This document shows, one piece after another, positions 33,890-41,654 of a stretch of 64,000 nt of DNA. Every line of letters starts with the position of its first letter. The first letter of the stretch is position 1. The position numbers were made by a program, and so were the translations under genes. The notes below the pieces were generated by a model. The model was not told where the DNA came from and made no database searches. It was given only the letters and a program-made list of their open reading frames with translations. The stretch covers positions 62,001-126,000 of the forward strand of contig WYBL01000163.1 of the NCBI GenBank assembly GCA_011526565.1, given 5' to 3'. The stretch comes from Acidobacteriota bacterium. GTDB lineage: Bacteria; Acidobacteriota; Vicinamibacteria; Fen-336.

Positions 33890-33960
33890 GACGGGGACGG
33901 GACCATGAAGTGGTCGCCGTCCCCGTCAGGTCTCCGGCGCCGGGAGGAACCGGGCGCCGG
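33890..33960 (-). terminator. Two tandem stem-loops downstream of the ABC exporter operon
   Basis: The first stem pairs GACGGGGACGG (33890-33900) with CCGTCCCCGTC (33917-33927), continued by GACCA/TGGTC with one bulge around loop tgaag. The second pairs CCGGCGCC (33934-33941) with GGCGCCGG (33953-33960). They lie just after the 3' end of the minus-strand gene ending at 33979. There is no T-tract, so they may serve as RNA-stabilising ends or Rho-linked terminators rather than classical intrinsic ones. Confidence 0.45.
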
Positions 33961-33978
33961 CACGGGTGGTTGCGCGCG

Positions 33979-35013
33979 CTACTCGAGCGGCTCGGCGGGC
34001 GCGGACGCCTGAGGCGCCTTGCCCTGGGGGCGCATCGCCTTCAACTGGTCGAGCAGCTCGTAGGGCAGGCGGGCGTTGACGTGCACCTTGGTGCCCTCGT
34101 GGTTCACCGAGAACGCGGTGGCCAGCGACTGCAGCGCGGGGTTCTGGCCGCCCTGGAGCTGGATCAGCGCGGTCATCCCGCGCACGACGTCCGCGAGCTG
34201 GCGCGCGGCCGCTTCGTCGCGCGCTTCGCCGGTCGCGTGCAACGCCATCTCGGGATCGAGGTCGCCGGTCACGACCAGGCTCTTCAGCGCCGGCAGCGAC
34301 ATCTGGCCGCCGCCCATCGGCGAGGGCACGTTGTTCGGCATCCGCGAGAGCAGGGTCTGGTCGCCGACCATCCAGAACGTCGAGCCGGGGCGGACTGTGC
34401 CCAGCAGGCGCACCAGCTCGGCGTTCTCGGCGAGACCCTTGCCGCCGCCGTTGCGGTTGGCGATCACCTCCTCGACCGTGGCCTGCGGCCCCAGCACGAG
34501 GGTGTCGTCGTCGAGGAACGCGAGCGCGCCGGGCCGGCCCTTGGCCCGCCCCTCGCCGAAGACGTAGACGGTGTAGCCGTCGACGGTCTTCCAGGAGACG
34601 TTCTTCTTCTCGTCGTCGGCCTCGATCGCGCGGCTCAGCTTGTAGCGGTCGAAGCGGCCGAAGACGAGCACGGCGCCGCGGGCCGGGCCGTCCGCCGCGG
34701 GCGGGGCGCCGGCGATCAGGATCTGGTCGATGTCGCGGTCGGGCCGCAGGCCGGTCTTCTCCTCGAGCTCGGCGAACGCCTCCGGCGTCAGATCGGCCTT
34801 GGCGGCGTGCTTCTGGTACATCGGGCTGGACGTGAAGCGGGCGACGTCGATGCCCACGACGAAGCGGGTGCCCGAGGGCAGCGCCAGGCCTTCGCCCGGC
34901 ATCGGCCCGACGGCGGCGCGGGCGGGGTCGAGCACCAGCGCGCCGAGGGCGACGGCCACGCCCAGGCCCACGGCCGCAAAAGATGCGGTCACGACGAGGC
35001 GACTGCGAGTCAT
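33979..35013 (-). CDS. Secreted hypothetical protein (DUF3352-like)
   Basis: 344 residues with an N-terminal signal or anchor (VVTASFAAVGLGVAVALGAL). The body resembles large surface/periplasmic proteins with patterns such as LPSGTRFVVGIDVARFTSSP, VLVFGRFDRYKLSRAIE and ALAFLDDDTLVLGPQATVEE. These recall DUF3352-type proteins, of unknown function. It is the last gene of the ABC exporter operon (10-base gap after the second permease). It could be an exported partner, but nothing shows that directly. Confidence 0.6.
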   Translation of the reverse strand: MTRSRLVVTASFAAVGLGVAVALGALVLDPARAAVGPMPGEGLALPSGTRFVVGIDVARFTSSPMYQKHAAKADLTPEAFAELEEKTGLRPDRDIDQILIAGAPPAADGPARGAVLVFGRFDRYKLSRAIEADDEKKNVSWKTVDGYTVYVFGEGRAKGRPGALAFLDDDTLVLGPQATVEEVIANRNGGGKGLAENAELVRLLGTVRPGSTFWMVGDQTLLSRMPNNVPSPMGGGQMSLPALKSLVVTGDLDPEMALHATGEARDEAAARQLADVVRGMTALIQLQGGQNPALQSLATAFSVNHEGTKVHVNARLPYELLDQLKAMRPQGKAPQASAPAEPLE

Positions 35014-35023
35014 AAGACCTTCC

Positions 35024-35836
35024 TTACTGATCGAGTACGAACTGCTTCCGCGAAAAGATCCCGTAGGCCCCAGCCAGGCCGAGAATCGTGATCGCGACCA
35101 GGACGGCGATGGCCTCGCCCGTCGGGAGCGTGGTCTGGAACAGTTCCGCGAGCCCCTCGTCGACGGGGCGATGGCGGACGAGCGAGCGGACCCAGGCCGT
35201 CACCGTGTAGCGCGGCAGCCAGCCGGGCAGGTTGGCGAGCGACTCCCAGCCGATCAGGAACACGAGGCCGGGAATCGTCGGCCGCTTGAGCAGCACGCCC
35301 AGCAGCGCGAACAGCGCGCCGTAGGCGCACAGCGCCAGTGCGGCGACACCGAGGTCGCGCAACAGGTCTGGCACGAACGCGGCGAGCCCTGCGAAGCCGC
35401 GGATCGGCACCAGCAGGAAGAAGCTGGCGACGATGCCCGGCAGGGTGAGGGTGAGGCCGGTGACGACGTAGGCGGCGAACTTGCCGCACAGGATCGAGGC
35501 CCGGCTGACGGGACGCGAGAGCAGGTAGGTGATGGTGCGGCCTTCGACCTCGTCCGCGATCAGCGCCGTGGCGAAGAACAGCGAGGCCAGCGGCAGCGCG
35601 TTGCGCAGGTAGTACATCGCCACCACCAGGCCGTAGAGGTCGATGCCGGCGGGCGCATGCTTCAGGTTGGCGACCACGCGGAACAGCAGCGCGAGGCCGA
35701 CCGGAAGCAGCAGCAGGCCGGCCATCACCAGGCTCTTGCGGCTCCACACCATCTCCTCGAGCGAGAGGTCGAACACGGCCTTCGCCGCGCGCAGGAAGGG
35801 CACCGGCGGCGGCAGCGGCTTCGCCTCGGCGCTCAT
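35024..35836 (-). CDS. ABC-2 type permease (second exporter pair)
   Basis: 270 residues with six predicted membrane helices and a cytoplasmic N-terminus of about 45 residues. FFATALIADEVEGRTITYLL (about 95-114) and SRPVSRASILCGKFAAY are the conserved coupling-helix region of ABC-2 permeases that export lipids, glycans or drugs. The ATG overlaps the stop of the paired ATPase by ATGA. The substrate is unknown. Confidence 0.85.
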   Translation of the reverse strand: MSAEAKPLPPPVPFLRAAKAVFDLSLEEMVWSRKSLVMAGLLLLPVGLALLFRVVANLKHAPAGIDLYGLVVAMYYLRNALPLASLFFATALIADEVEGRTITYLLSRPVSRASILCGKFAAYVVTGLTLTLPGIVASFFLLVPIRGFAGLAAFVPDLLRDLGVAALALCAYGALFALLGVLLKRPTIPGLVFLIGWESLANLPGWLPRYTVTAWVRSLVRHRPVDEGLAELFQTTLPTGEAIAVLVAITILGLAGAYGIFSRKQFVLDQ

Positions 35837-36768
35837 CGCGCCCCCCCGCGGCGGGCCAGCAGGTACTTGAAGACCGACTCGAGATCTTCGTCGGGCGAGA
35901 ACACCTCGTGCACCCCGGCCTCCTCGGCGACCTCGGTCAGCGCGGTGTAGAACGCGTCGGGCCGGGTGGTCCGCACGACCACGCTCTCGCCGCCTTCGCC
36001 GAACTCCACCGAGACCACCTCGGGCAGGTCGAGCACGGCGCGCGCCACCCGGCGCGGGTCGCGGGCGCGCACGCTGGCGGCGTGCGGGTGCTCGTCGAGC
36101 AGGTCGCGGATCTCGCGCACGTCGCCTTCGGCCAGGATCCGGCCCTGGTGGACCAGCAGCACGTTGCGGGTCATCGCCTCGACCTCGTAGAGGACGTGGC
36201 TCGACATCACGATCGTGCGCCCCTCGCGGCCGAGGCGCTTGACCAGCTCGACGACGCGGTGGCGGTTGACGGGGTCCATGCCGGTCAGCGGCTCGTCGAG
36301 CAGCAGCACCTGCGGGTCGTGGGCGATCGCCTGCGCCAGCTTGACGCGCTGGCGCATGCCCTTGCTGTAGCCGCCGATGCGGCGGTCCTTCGCCGCCAGC
36401 AGGTCGACCTCGGCCAGCGCGGCTTCCGCTCGCCGCTTCACCTCGGCGTCGTCGAAGCCCGACAGCCGCAGCAGGAAGGTGACGAACTGCCAGCCGCTGA
36501 GGCCGTCCCAGAAGGCGTCGGGCTCGGGGCACAGGCCCACGCGGTGGAACACCTCGGGGGCTCCCCAGGCCGGGGCGCCGAGCACGGTCACCTCGCCCTG
36601 GCTCGGCTTGAGCTGCCCCGCCGCCAGCTTGAGGAAGGTGGACTTGCCGGCGCCGTTCGGCCCGAGCAGGCCGGTGACGCCGGGGCCGATCGTGGCGCTG
36701 ACGTCGTTGAGCGCGATCACCGGCCCGTACCAGCAGGAGGCGCGGGCGAACTCGATGGCGCCGCTCAC
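35833..36768 (-). CDS. ABC exporter ATPase (second pair)
   Basis: 311 residues. Walker A is LLGPNGAGKSTFLKL (about 34-48), the signature is GGYSKGMRQRVKLAQAI, Walker B is VLLLDEPLTGMDPVNR and the switch histidine is in IVMSSHVLYE. A C-terminal extension of about 90 residues (RDPRRVARAVLDLPEVVSVE) is typical of ABC-2/CcmA-type ATPases. The GTG start overlaps the upstream permease stop (GTGA). Together with the following permease it forms one exporter. Confidence 0.9.
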   Translation of the reverse strand: MSGAIEFARASCWYGPVIALNDVSATIGPGVTGLLGPNGAGKSTFLKLAAGQLKPSQGEVTVLGAPAWGAPEVFHRVGLCPEPDAFWDGLSGWQFVTFLLRLSGFDDAEVKRRAEAALAEVDLLAAKDRRIGGYSKGMRQRVKLAQAIAHDPQVLLLDEPLTGMDPVNRHRVVELVKRLGREGRTIVMSSHVLYEVEAMTRNVLLVHQGRILAEGDVREIRDLLDEHPHAASVRARDPRRVARAVLDLPEVVSVEFGEGGESVVVRTTRPDAFYTALTEVAEEAGVHEVFSPDEDLESVFKYLLARRGGAR

Positions 36769-37610
36769 TGCACCACCTCCACCGCCCGCACCCGCGCCCG
36801 CAGCACCCACAGGCTGAGCGCCGCCATCACCAGCAGCGCCAGCGCCGCCAGCGGCCACGGCTGGTTGAAGAAGCGGTGCTGGATGCCGAACAGCGCGTTG
36901 CCGAGCGCGTGCAGGTTCCCCTGCAGCGAGACGAGGCCCGTCTCCGGCGTGCGGAACATGCCGCGCAGCACGCCGCGCGCGATCTCGAGGCCGATGAACA
37001 GCCCGGCGAAGGCGAGGCCCGCGACGCGCGCGCTCTTCGAGAGCGACGACACCGCCAGCGCCATCAGCCCCATCGCCAGCCCGATCACCAGCGCGTGCAG
37101 CACGATCGCGGGTGGCAGCCACAGCAGCTTGAGCGTGGCGAACTGCTCGGGCGCCAGCGACACGGCGACGATCCACAGCATCAGCGCCGGGGCCAGCGTC
37201 ACGAACAGGTTGAGCGAGAGCAGCGCCGAGAGCTTGCCGAGAATGTAGTCGGCGCGGGTCAGCGGGCGCGACAGGTAGACGAGGATGGCGCCGGTGCGCA
37301 GGTCGTTGGCGATCAGGCCCGCGCCGCCGAAGACCGAGACGAGCAGCGCGAAGCCGAGCTGGCCGGACAGGAACTCGCCGAACAGCCGGCCGTCGACCGG
37401 CAGCACGCGGCCGGCCTCGGGGAAGCGGGTCACGACGTAGACCTGGATCGTGCGCGCGATGAACGGCACCCACGCCACGAGCAGCAGCAGCAGGAACGCG
37501 CGGCGCGCGATCACCAGCTTCAGCGCCTCGCGGGTGATCGGCCAGAAGCGCAGCTCGCGCAGCGGGTTGCGGGCCTCGTAGCGGCGGTAGCGCTGGTCGT
37601 AGATCGGCAT
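36765..37610 (-). CDS. ABC-2 type permease (first exporter pair)
   Basis: 281 residues. The N-terminus MPIYDQRYRRYEARNPLREL is the characteristic opening of a group of ABC-2 permeases. Six helices follow, with the coupling region LIANDLRTGAILVYLSRPLT (about 96-115). It is translationally coupled on both sides (ATGA with the upstream ATPase, GTGA with the downstream one). It pairs with the ATPase encoded immediately upstream. Confidence 0.85.
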   Translation of the reverse strand: MPIYDQRYRRYEARNPLRELRFWPITREALKLVIARRAFLLLLLVAWVPFIARTIQVYVVTRFPEAGRVLPVDGRLFGEFLSGQLGFALLVSVFGGAGLIANDLRTGAILVYLSRPLTRADYILGKLSALLSLNLFVTLAPALMLWIVAVSLAPEQFATLKLLWLPPAIVLHALVIGLAMGLMALAVSSLSKSARVAGLAFAGLFIGLEIARGVLRGMFRTPETGLVSLQGNLHALGNALFGIQHRFFNQPWPLAALALLVMAALSLWVLRARVRAVEVVQ

Positions 37611-38527
37611 CAGTGGTCCGCCCCCAGCGCGCGCAGGAACACGTCCTCGAGCGTCTCGCCGGCCGCCTTCAGGCGCCGCACCTGCACCCCGGCGGCGCGC
37701 GCCGCGCGCACGATCCGCTCCGCGCCGGCGCCCTCGGGCAGCAGCACGCGCAGCCCGTCGTCGGCAGGCTGGTACTCGCCGCCTTCGGCGGCGAGCGCGC
37801 GCCCGAAGGCCTCGAGGTCGCCCTTGACGCGCACCTCCCAGGCCGTGCGCCGGGGCCCGGTCAGCTCGGCGATGGCCCCGGCGGCGGCGACGCGGCCGCG
37901 GTCGAACACGATCACCCGCTCGCAGACCCGCTCCACGTCGCGCAGCAGGTGGGAGCACAGCACGAGGCTGATCCCGCGCTTCTGGGCCACGTCGCGGATC
38001 AGCTCCAGCATCTCCTCGCGGCCCTGCGGGTCGAGGCCGTTGGTCGGCTCGTCGAGCAGCAGCAGGTCGGGGTCGTGGACCAGCGCCTGGGCCAGCTTGG
38101 CGCGCTGCTTCATGCCCGTCGAGTAGGTGTCGACGGGACGGTAGCGCGACTCGCCGAGGCCCACGTAGTAGAGCACCTCGTGGGCGCGGGAGACGGCCTC
38201 GTCGCGCGGCAGCCCCGACAGCTCGCCCGCGTAGGCGACGAAGGCCGCTGCCGTCATGCCCGCGACGTGGCAGTCGTTCTCGGGCATGTAGCCGATCCGG
38301 CGGCGCACGTCGAGCGGCGCCGCACCGGGGTCGAGGTCGAAGGCCCGCATCTGCCCGCTGTCCGGGACCAGGAAACCGAGCAGGGTCTTGAGCAGCGTGG
38401 TCTTGCCCGCGCCGTTGGGGCCGAGCAGCCCTGTGGCCCCCGGCAGCACCTCGCCGGACACGCCGGAGAGCGCCTTCAGGGTCCCGTAGGAGACGTTCAG
38501 GTCGCGGAACTCGACGAGGGCGCTCAC
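37610..38527 (-). CDS. ABC exporter ATPase (first pair)
   Basis: 305 residues. Walker A is LLGPNGAGKTTLLKTL (about 35-50), the signature is DTYSTGMKQRAKLAQAL, Walker B is LLLLDEPTNGLDPQGR and the switch histidine is in LVLCSHLLRD. GTG is preceded by AAGGGGG and gives the expected N-terminus ALVEFRDLNVSYG. It is first in a five-gene minus-strand operon with two ATPase-permease pairs and a secreted protein. Two tandem pairs could assemble as one hetero-exporter or as two. Confidence 0.9.
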   Translation of the reverse strand: MSALVEFRDLNVSYGTLKALSGVSGEVLPGATGLLGPNGAGKTTLLKTLLGFLVPDSGQMRAFDLDPGAAPLDVRRRIGYMPENDCHVAGMTAAAFVAYAGELSGLPRDEAVSRAHEVLYYVGLGESRYRPVDTYSTGMKQRAKLAQALVHDPDLLLLDEPTNGLDPQGREEMLELIRDVAQKRGISLVLCSHLLRDVERVCERVIVFDRGRVAAAGAIAELTGPRRTAWEVRVKGDLEAFGRALAAEGGEYQPADDGLRVLLPEGAGAERIVRAARAAGVQVRRLKAAGETLEDVFLRALGADH

Positions 38528-38621
38528 TGTCCCCCTTGAACGCAACGGCCCGGACGGAAGTTCCGTCGGCTTTGGCGGCTCATGCCGGCGTATCTTTGCG
38601 CGGGGGACCGGAGGGATGGAA

Positions 38622-39143
38622 ATGGCGCAACGGCGCAGGACGTCCGGGGTGGGTGCGGCGCGGCTCGGGGAGTTGCTCGCGCTGATCGACGAGGCCTGGG
38701 AGCGGCGAGCCTGGCACGGCACCAACCTGCGCGGGGCCTTGCGCGGGATGAGCGCCGAGCAGGCCGCCTGGCGCCCGGCACCGGGCCGCCACAACGCGTG
38801 GGAGGAAGCCGTGCACGCCGCCTACTGGAAGTACGCGGTGCGGCGGCGGCTGACGGGCGAGAAGCGCGGCTCGTTCGCGCTCGAGGGCTCCAACTGGTTC
38901 GCCCGGCCCGAGGGCCGGGCAGACGAGGCCGCCTGGAAGCGCGACCTGAAGCTGCTGGCCGAAGAGCACCGCGGGTTGCGCGAGGTCGTCGCGGCGCTCG
39001 ACCCGGCAAGGCTCGACCGCCGAACGCCGGGCTCGAAGCACACGGCCGCCTTCATGCTGCGCGGCATCGCCAGCCACGACCTCTACCACGCGGGGCAGAT
39101 CCAGCTCCTGAAGCGGCTCCACGCGAGCGCGCGCCCACGGTAG
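38622..39143 (+). CDS. DinB/YfiT-like putative metal-dependent enzyme
   Basis: 173 residues, a four-helix bundle of the DinB superfamily. Candidate metal ligands: His in EEAVHAAYWKYAV (about 65), and His residues in the C-terminal helix ASHDLYHAGQIQLL (about 151-164), the typical HxxxH. The family includes thiol S-transferases (bacillithiol/mycothiol) and uncharacterised proteins. GGAGGG lies 6 bases before ATG 38622 and directly abuts ATG 38616, so the second ATG is preferred. TATCTT at 38591 may be the -10. Confidence 0.8.
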   Translation: MAQRRRTSGVGAARLGELLALIDEAWERRAWHGTNLRGALRGMSAEQAAWRPAPGRHNAWEEAVHAAYWKYAVRRRLTGEKRGSFALEGSNWFARPEGRADEAAWKRDLKLLAEEHRGLREVVAALDPARLDRRTPGSKHTAAFMLRGIASHDLYHAGQIQLLKRLHASARPR

Positions 39144-39175
39144 CCCCTGTCGGCCGGCGGCTCGCGCCGCCGGAT

Positions 39176-41551
39176 TCACTCCGGCGTCGGAACCGGATCG
39201 ACAGACCGGCCGCCGTCGAAGCGGATCTCCACGGGTCCTTCGCCTTCGAGGTCGAGCGGCAGCTCGTAGAGCCACTCGCGCGCGCCGCCGCGGCCCTCGA
39301 CCTCGGCGAGCAACCGGACCGGTGCGTCGAGCGGGGCGCCGGCGACGAGCAGCGGAATCGGGGGGCGCCCCGGCGCGCGCAGCGCGGTGGCTCCGGCCAC
39401 GAGCACCCGGAATGCGACCAGCGGCTCCCGTGCGCGCAGCAGCAGCGGCCGCGCGCCGGGGTCGACCACGATCGTGCGTCCAACGCGCTGGTGGACCGGG
39501 CCCGTGAAGACCGTGGCTCCGCCGGGCGCCTCCAGCGCGTCACGCCAGGCGGGCGCGCGCCGCGAGGGTGCAGCCCGCTCGGCGACGAGCGCCGCGGCCA
39601 GCAGGCCCGCGAACAGCAGGCCGCCGGTCGCCAGCGGACGATCGGCGAGCCGTCCGCGACCGGACGCCGCGCGGGCGGCGAAGGCGGCCAGCAACGCCAG
39701 CGCCAGCAGCCAGCCGGCCGTGCGCCAGCGCTGTTCGGGCGCGTCGGAACCCGGCGTGCGGAAGAACAGGTTCGGCACCAGCAGCCCCGGGTCCGCGAGC
39801 TCGCTCTTCGCGGCCAGCAGCGCGCAGTCGTTGGCCGCGTGGGGGTCGCGGTGCAGGGGCACCGCCAGCAGCGCGGTCCAGGCCGACAGGGCGAGAGCCA
39901 GCGCGAGCAGGCCGCGGCGCGCGCCCGCGCGGGCCAGGACGACGCCCAGCCCGGCGATCAGCAGCGGCGTCACGGGCATCGCGTAGCGGCCGAGCATGCA
40001 CACCGCTCCCGACCAGTTGTCGGCGGCGGCGACGGTCAGGTAGTAGACGGCGGCCGAAGGCAGGGCGAAGCGCAGCGGGCCGAGCCGCGGCAGGGCCAGC
40101 GCGGCGAGGCCCAGCAGGTAGACGGGCGCCCACGGCAGCAGGCCGTAGCGCAGGTCGAAGGCGAGGCCCGCGAGGCCTTCGCCGACCCGGGCGCCGGTGA
40201 CGCCGCCCGGGCCCCAGGCCAGGAACACGGCGTCGGGACGCGCGCTGCCGGTGATCGCGAAGTTCCACAGCAGGAACAGGTACAGCGAGGCGACCTGCGG
40301 CAGCACGAGGGTCGCCAACGCACGCATCGAGACGAGGCGCCACACGGCGACCAGGCCCGCGTGCAGGCACAGCACGCCCCACACGGGCAGGAACTTCTGG
40401 TGCAGCCACGGCAGCGAGGCGAGCAGCAGCGCGTGGCCGAGCAGCGGGGCCCCGCTCCAGCCGCGGCCCAAGGCCACGAACCGCCACAGCAGCGCGAGGC
40501 CCAGCGCGCCGAGCATCTCCGGGTAGAACTGGTAGGGATAGAACAGGTACGGCGGCACCAGCGCGAAGAAGGCGGCCAGTGCCGCGGCGAGTCCGGGCCG
40601 GTGCGTCGCGTCGCGCACGAGCAGGAACAGCGCCGCGACCAGGGCGGCGGCGAGCGCGCAGAACAGGGCGACCGAGACGGCGACCCGGCCCGGCGTGCCG
40701 CGAGCCACGTTGATCGCACGGTCGATCCGCAACGTCGGCGCCAGCAGCAGCGACGGGCCGGGCGCCAGCACGTGGAAGACGCCGCCCTCCTTGCCGCGCA
40801 CCGTCTGGCGCGCCTCGCGCGTCGCGCGGATCGCGTCGGCGCCCAGCGCCCGCGGCCCGCCCCCGACCAGCGCCGAAGCCATCCGCGCGCTCTCGGAGAG
40901 GGCCGTCGCCGCGGCCTCGGACGCCATCTCGAGGACGGGCTGGACCGGCAGGCCCTCCATCGGCGCGTTCACCGGCTCGGTGTCGAGGCTGCCGAAGTGG
41001 CCCAGCGCCAGCGCCATGCGCAGCGTCTTCGGTTCGTTGCCGGGGTGGTTGTCCCAGTGCCAGGCCCAGCCCGGGGTGATCAGCAGGTAGGCGACGAACG
41101 CACCGAGGAAGAGGTCGCGCCCGCGCGGCGCCGGAAGACGCCAGGCGCCGGCGACCGCAGCCAGCGCGACCGCCAGCGCGAGGCCGTCCTGCGCCGGCGC
41201 GAGGTCCTGGGTCAGCGCGACGGGCAGCGTGAAGGCGTAGGGATAGGCGGGATCGAGCGCCACCGAGGCGAGCGCCAGCAGGCTCAGCAGCGGCCGCAGC
41301 AGCAGCGCGAAGAGCGGGGCCGCCCCGCCACGCCCACGCAGCGCCAGCGCTGTGACTGCCGCCAGGCCAGCCCCGGTGAGCGCCGCGACGAGCGGCGCTT
41401 CGACGAGGCCCAGCGCGACCCCCGCGAGGCCGGGCGCGTCGAGCGAGGTGTGCAGTGCCGTGCCCAGGGCAGCGTCGAACGCGCGGGCGAGGCCGTGAGC
41501 GGCCCCGAGGGCGGCCGCGAGCAGGACGAGGCGCAGGTTCACCGGCGTCAT
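39176..41551 (-). CDS. Large polytopic membrane protein, glycosyltransferase-like
   Basis: 791 residues with about 14 predicted membrane helices and a soluble C-terminal region of about 100 residues (beta-rich; LAEVEGRGGAREWLYELPLD). Loops such as YLLITPGWAWHWDNHPGNEP (about 148-167) and PYLFYPYQFYPEMLGAL look like polytopic GT-C proteins. The DxD- or DE-type luminal motif is not clear, so the family call is tentative. It stands alone between dinB and nrdJ. A GTG 21 bases upstream is an alternative start. Confidence 0.5.
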   Translation of the reverse strand: MTPVNLRLVLLAAALGAAHGLARAFDAALGTALHTSLDAPGLAGVALGLVEAPLVAALTGAGLAAVTALALRGRGGAAPLFALLLRPLLSLLALASVALDPAYPYAFTLPVALTQDLAPAQDGLALAVALAAVAGAWRLPAPRGRDLFLGAFVAYLLITPGWAWHWDNHPGNEPKTLRMALALGHFGSLDTEPVNAPMEGLPVQPVLEMASEAAATALSESARMASALVGGGPRALGADAIRATREARQTVRGKEGGVFHVLAPGPSLLLAPTLRIDRAINVARGTPGRVAVSVALFCALAAALVAALFLLVRDATHRPGLAAALAAFFALVPPYLFYPYQFYPEMLGALGLALLWRFVALGRGWSGAPLLGHALLLASLPWLHQKFLPVWGVLCLHAGLVAVWRLVSMRALATLVLPQVASLYLFLLWNFAITGSARPDAVFLAWGPGGVTGARVGEGLAGLAFDLRYGLLPWAPVYLLGLAALALPRLGPLRFALPSAAVYYLTVAAADNWSGAVCMLGRYAMPVTPLLIAGLGVVLARAGARRGLLALALALSAWTALLAVPLHRDPHAANDCALLAAKSELADPGLLVPNLFFRTPGSDAPEQRWRTAGWLLALALLAAFAARAASGRGRLADRPLATGGLLFAGLLAAALVAERAAPSRRAPAWRDALEAPGGATVFTGPVHQRVGRTIVVDPGARPLLLRAREPLVAFRVLVAGATALRAPGRPPIPLLVAGAPLDAPVRLLAEVEGRGGAREWLYELPLDLEGEGPVEIRFDGGRSVDPVPTPE

Positions 41552-41654
41552 TGTGCGTCGGAATGCCCGCACCGGCGAACGGGCCGCACAAGCGAAACGG
41601 CCTCCCCGGGCGGGCCCGGGGAGGCCGGTGGCGACGGCCGGTGCGGAAGTCGGC

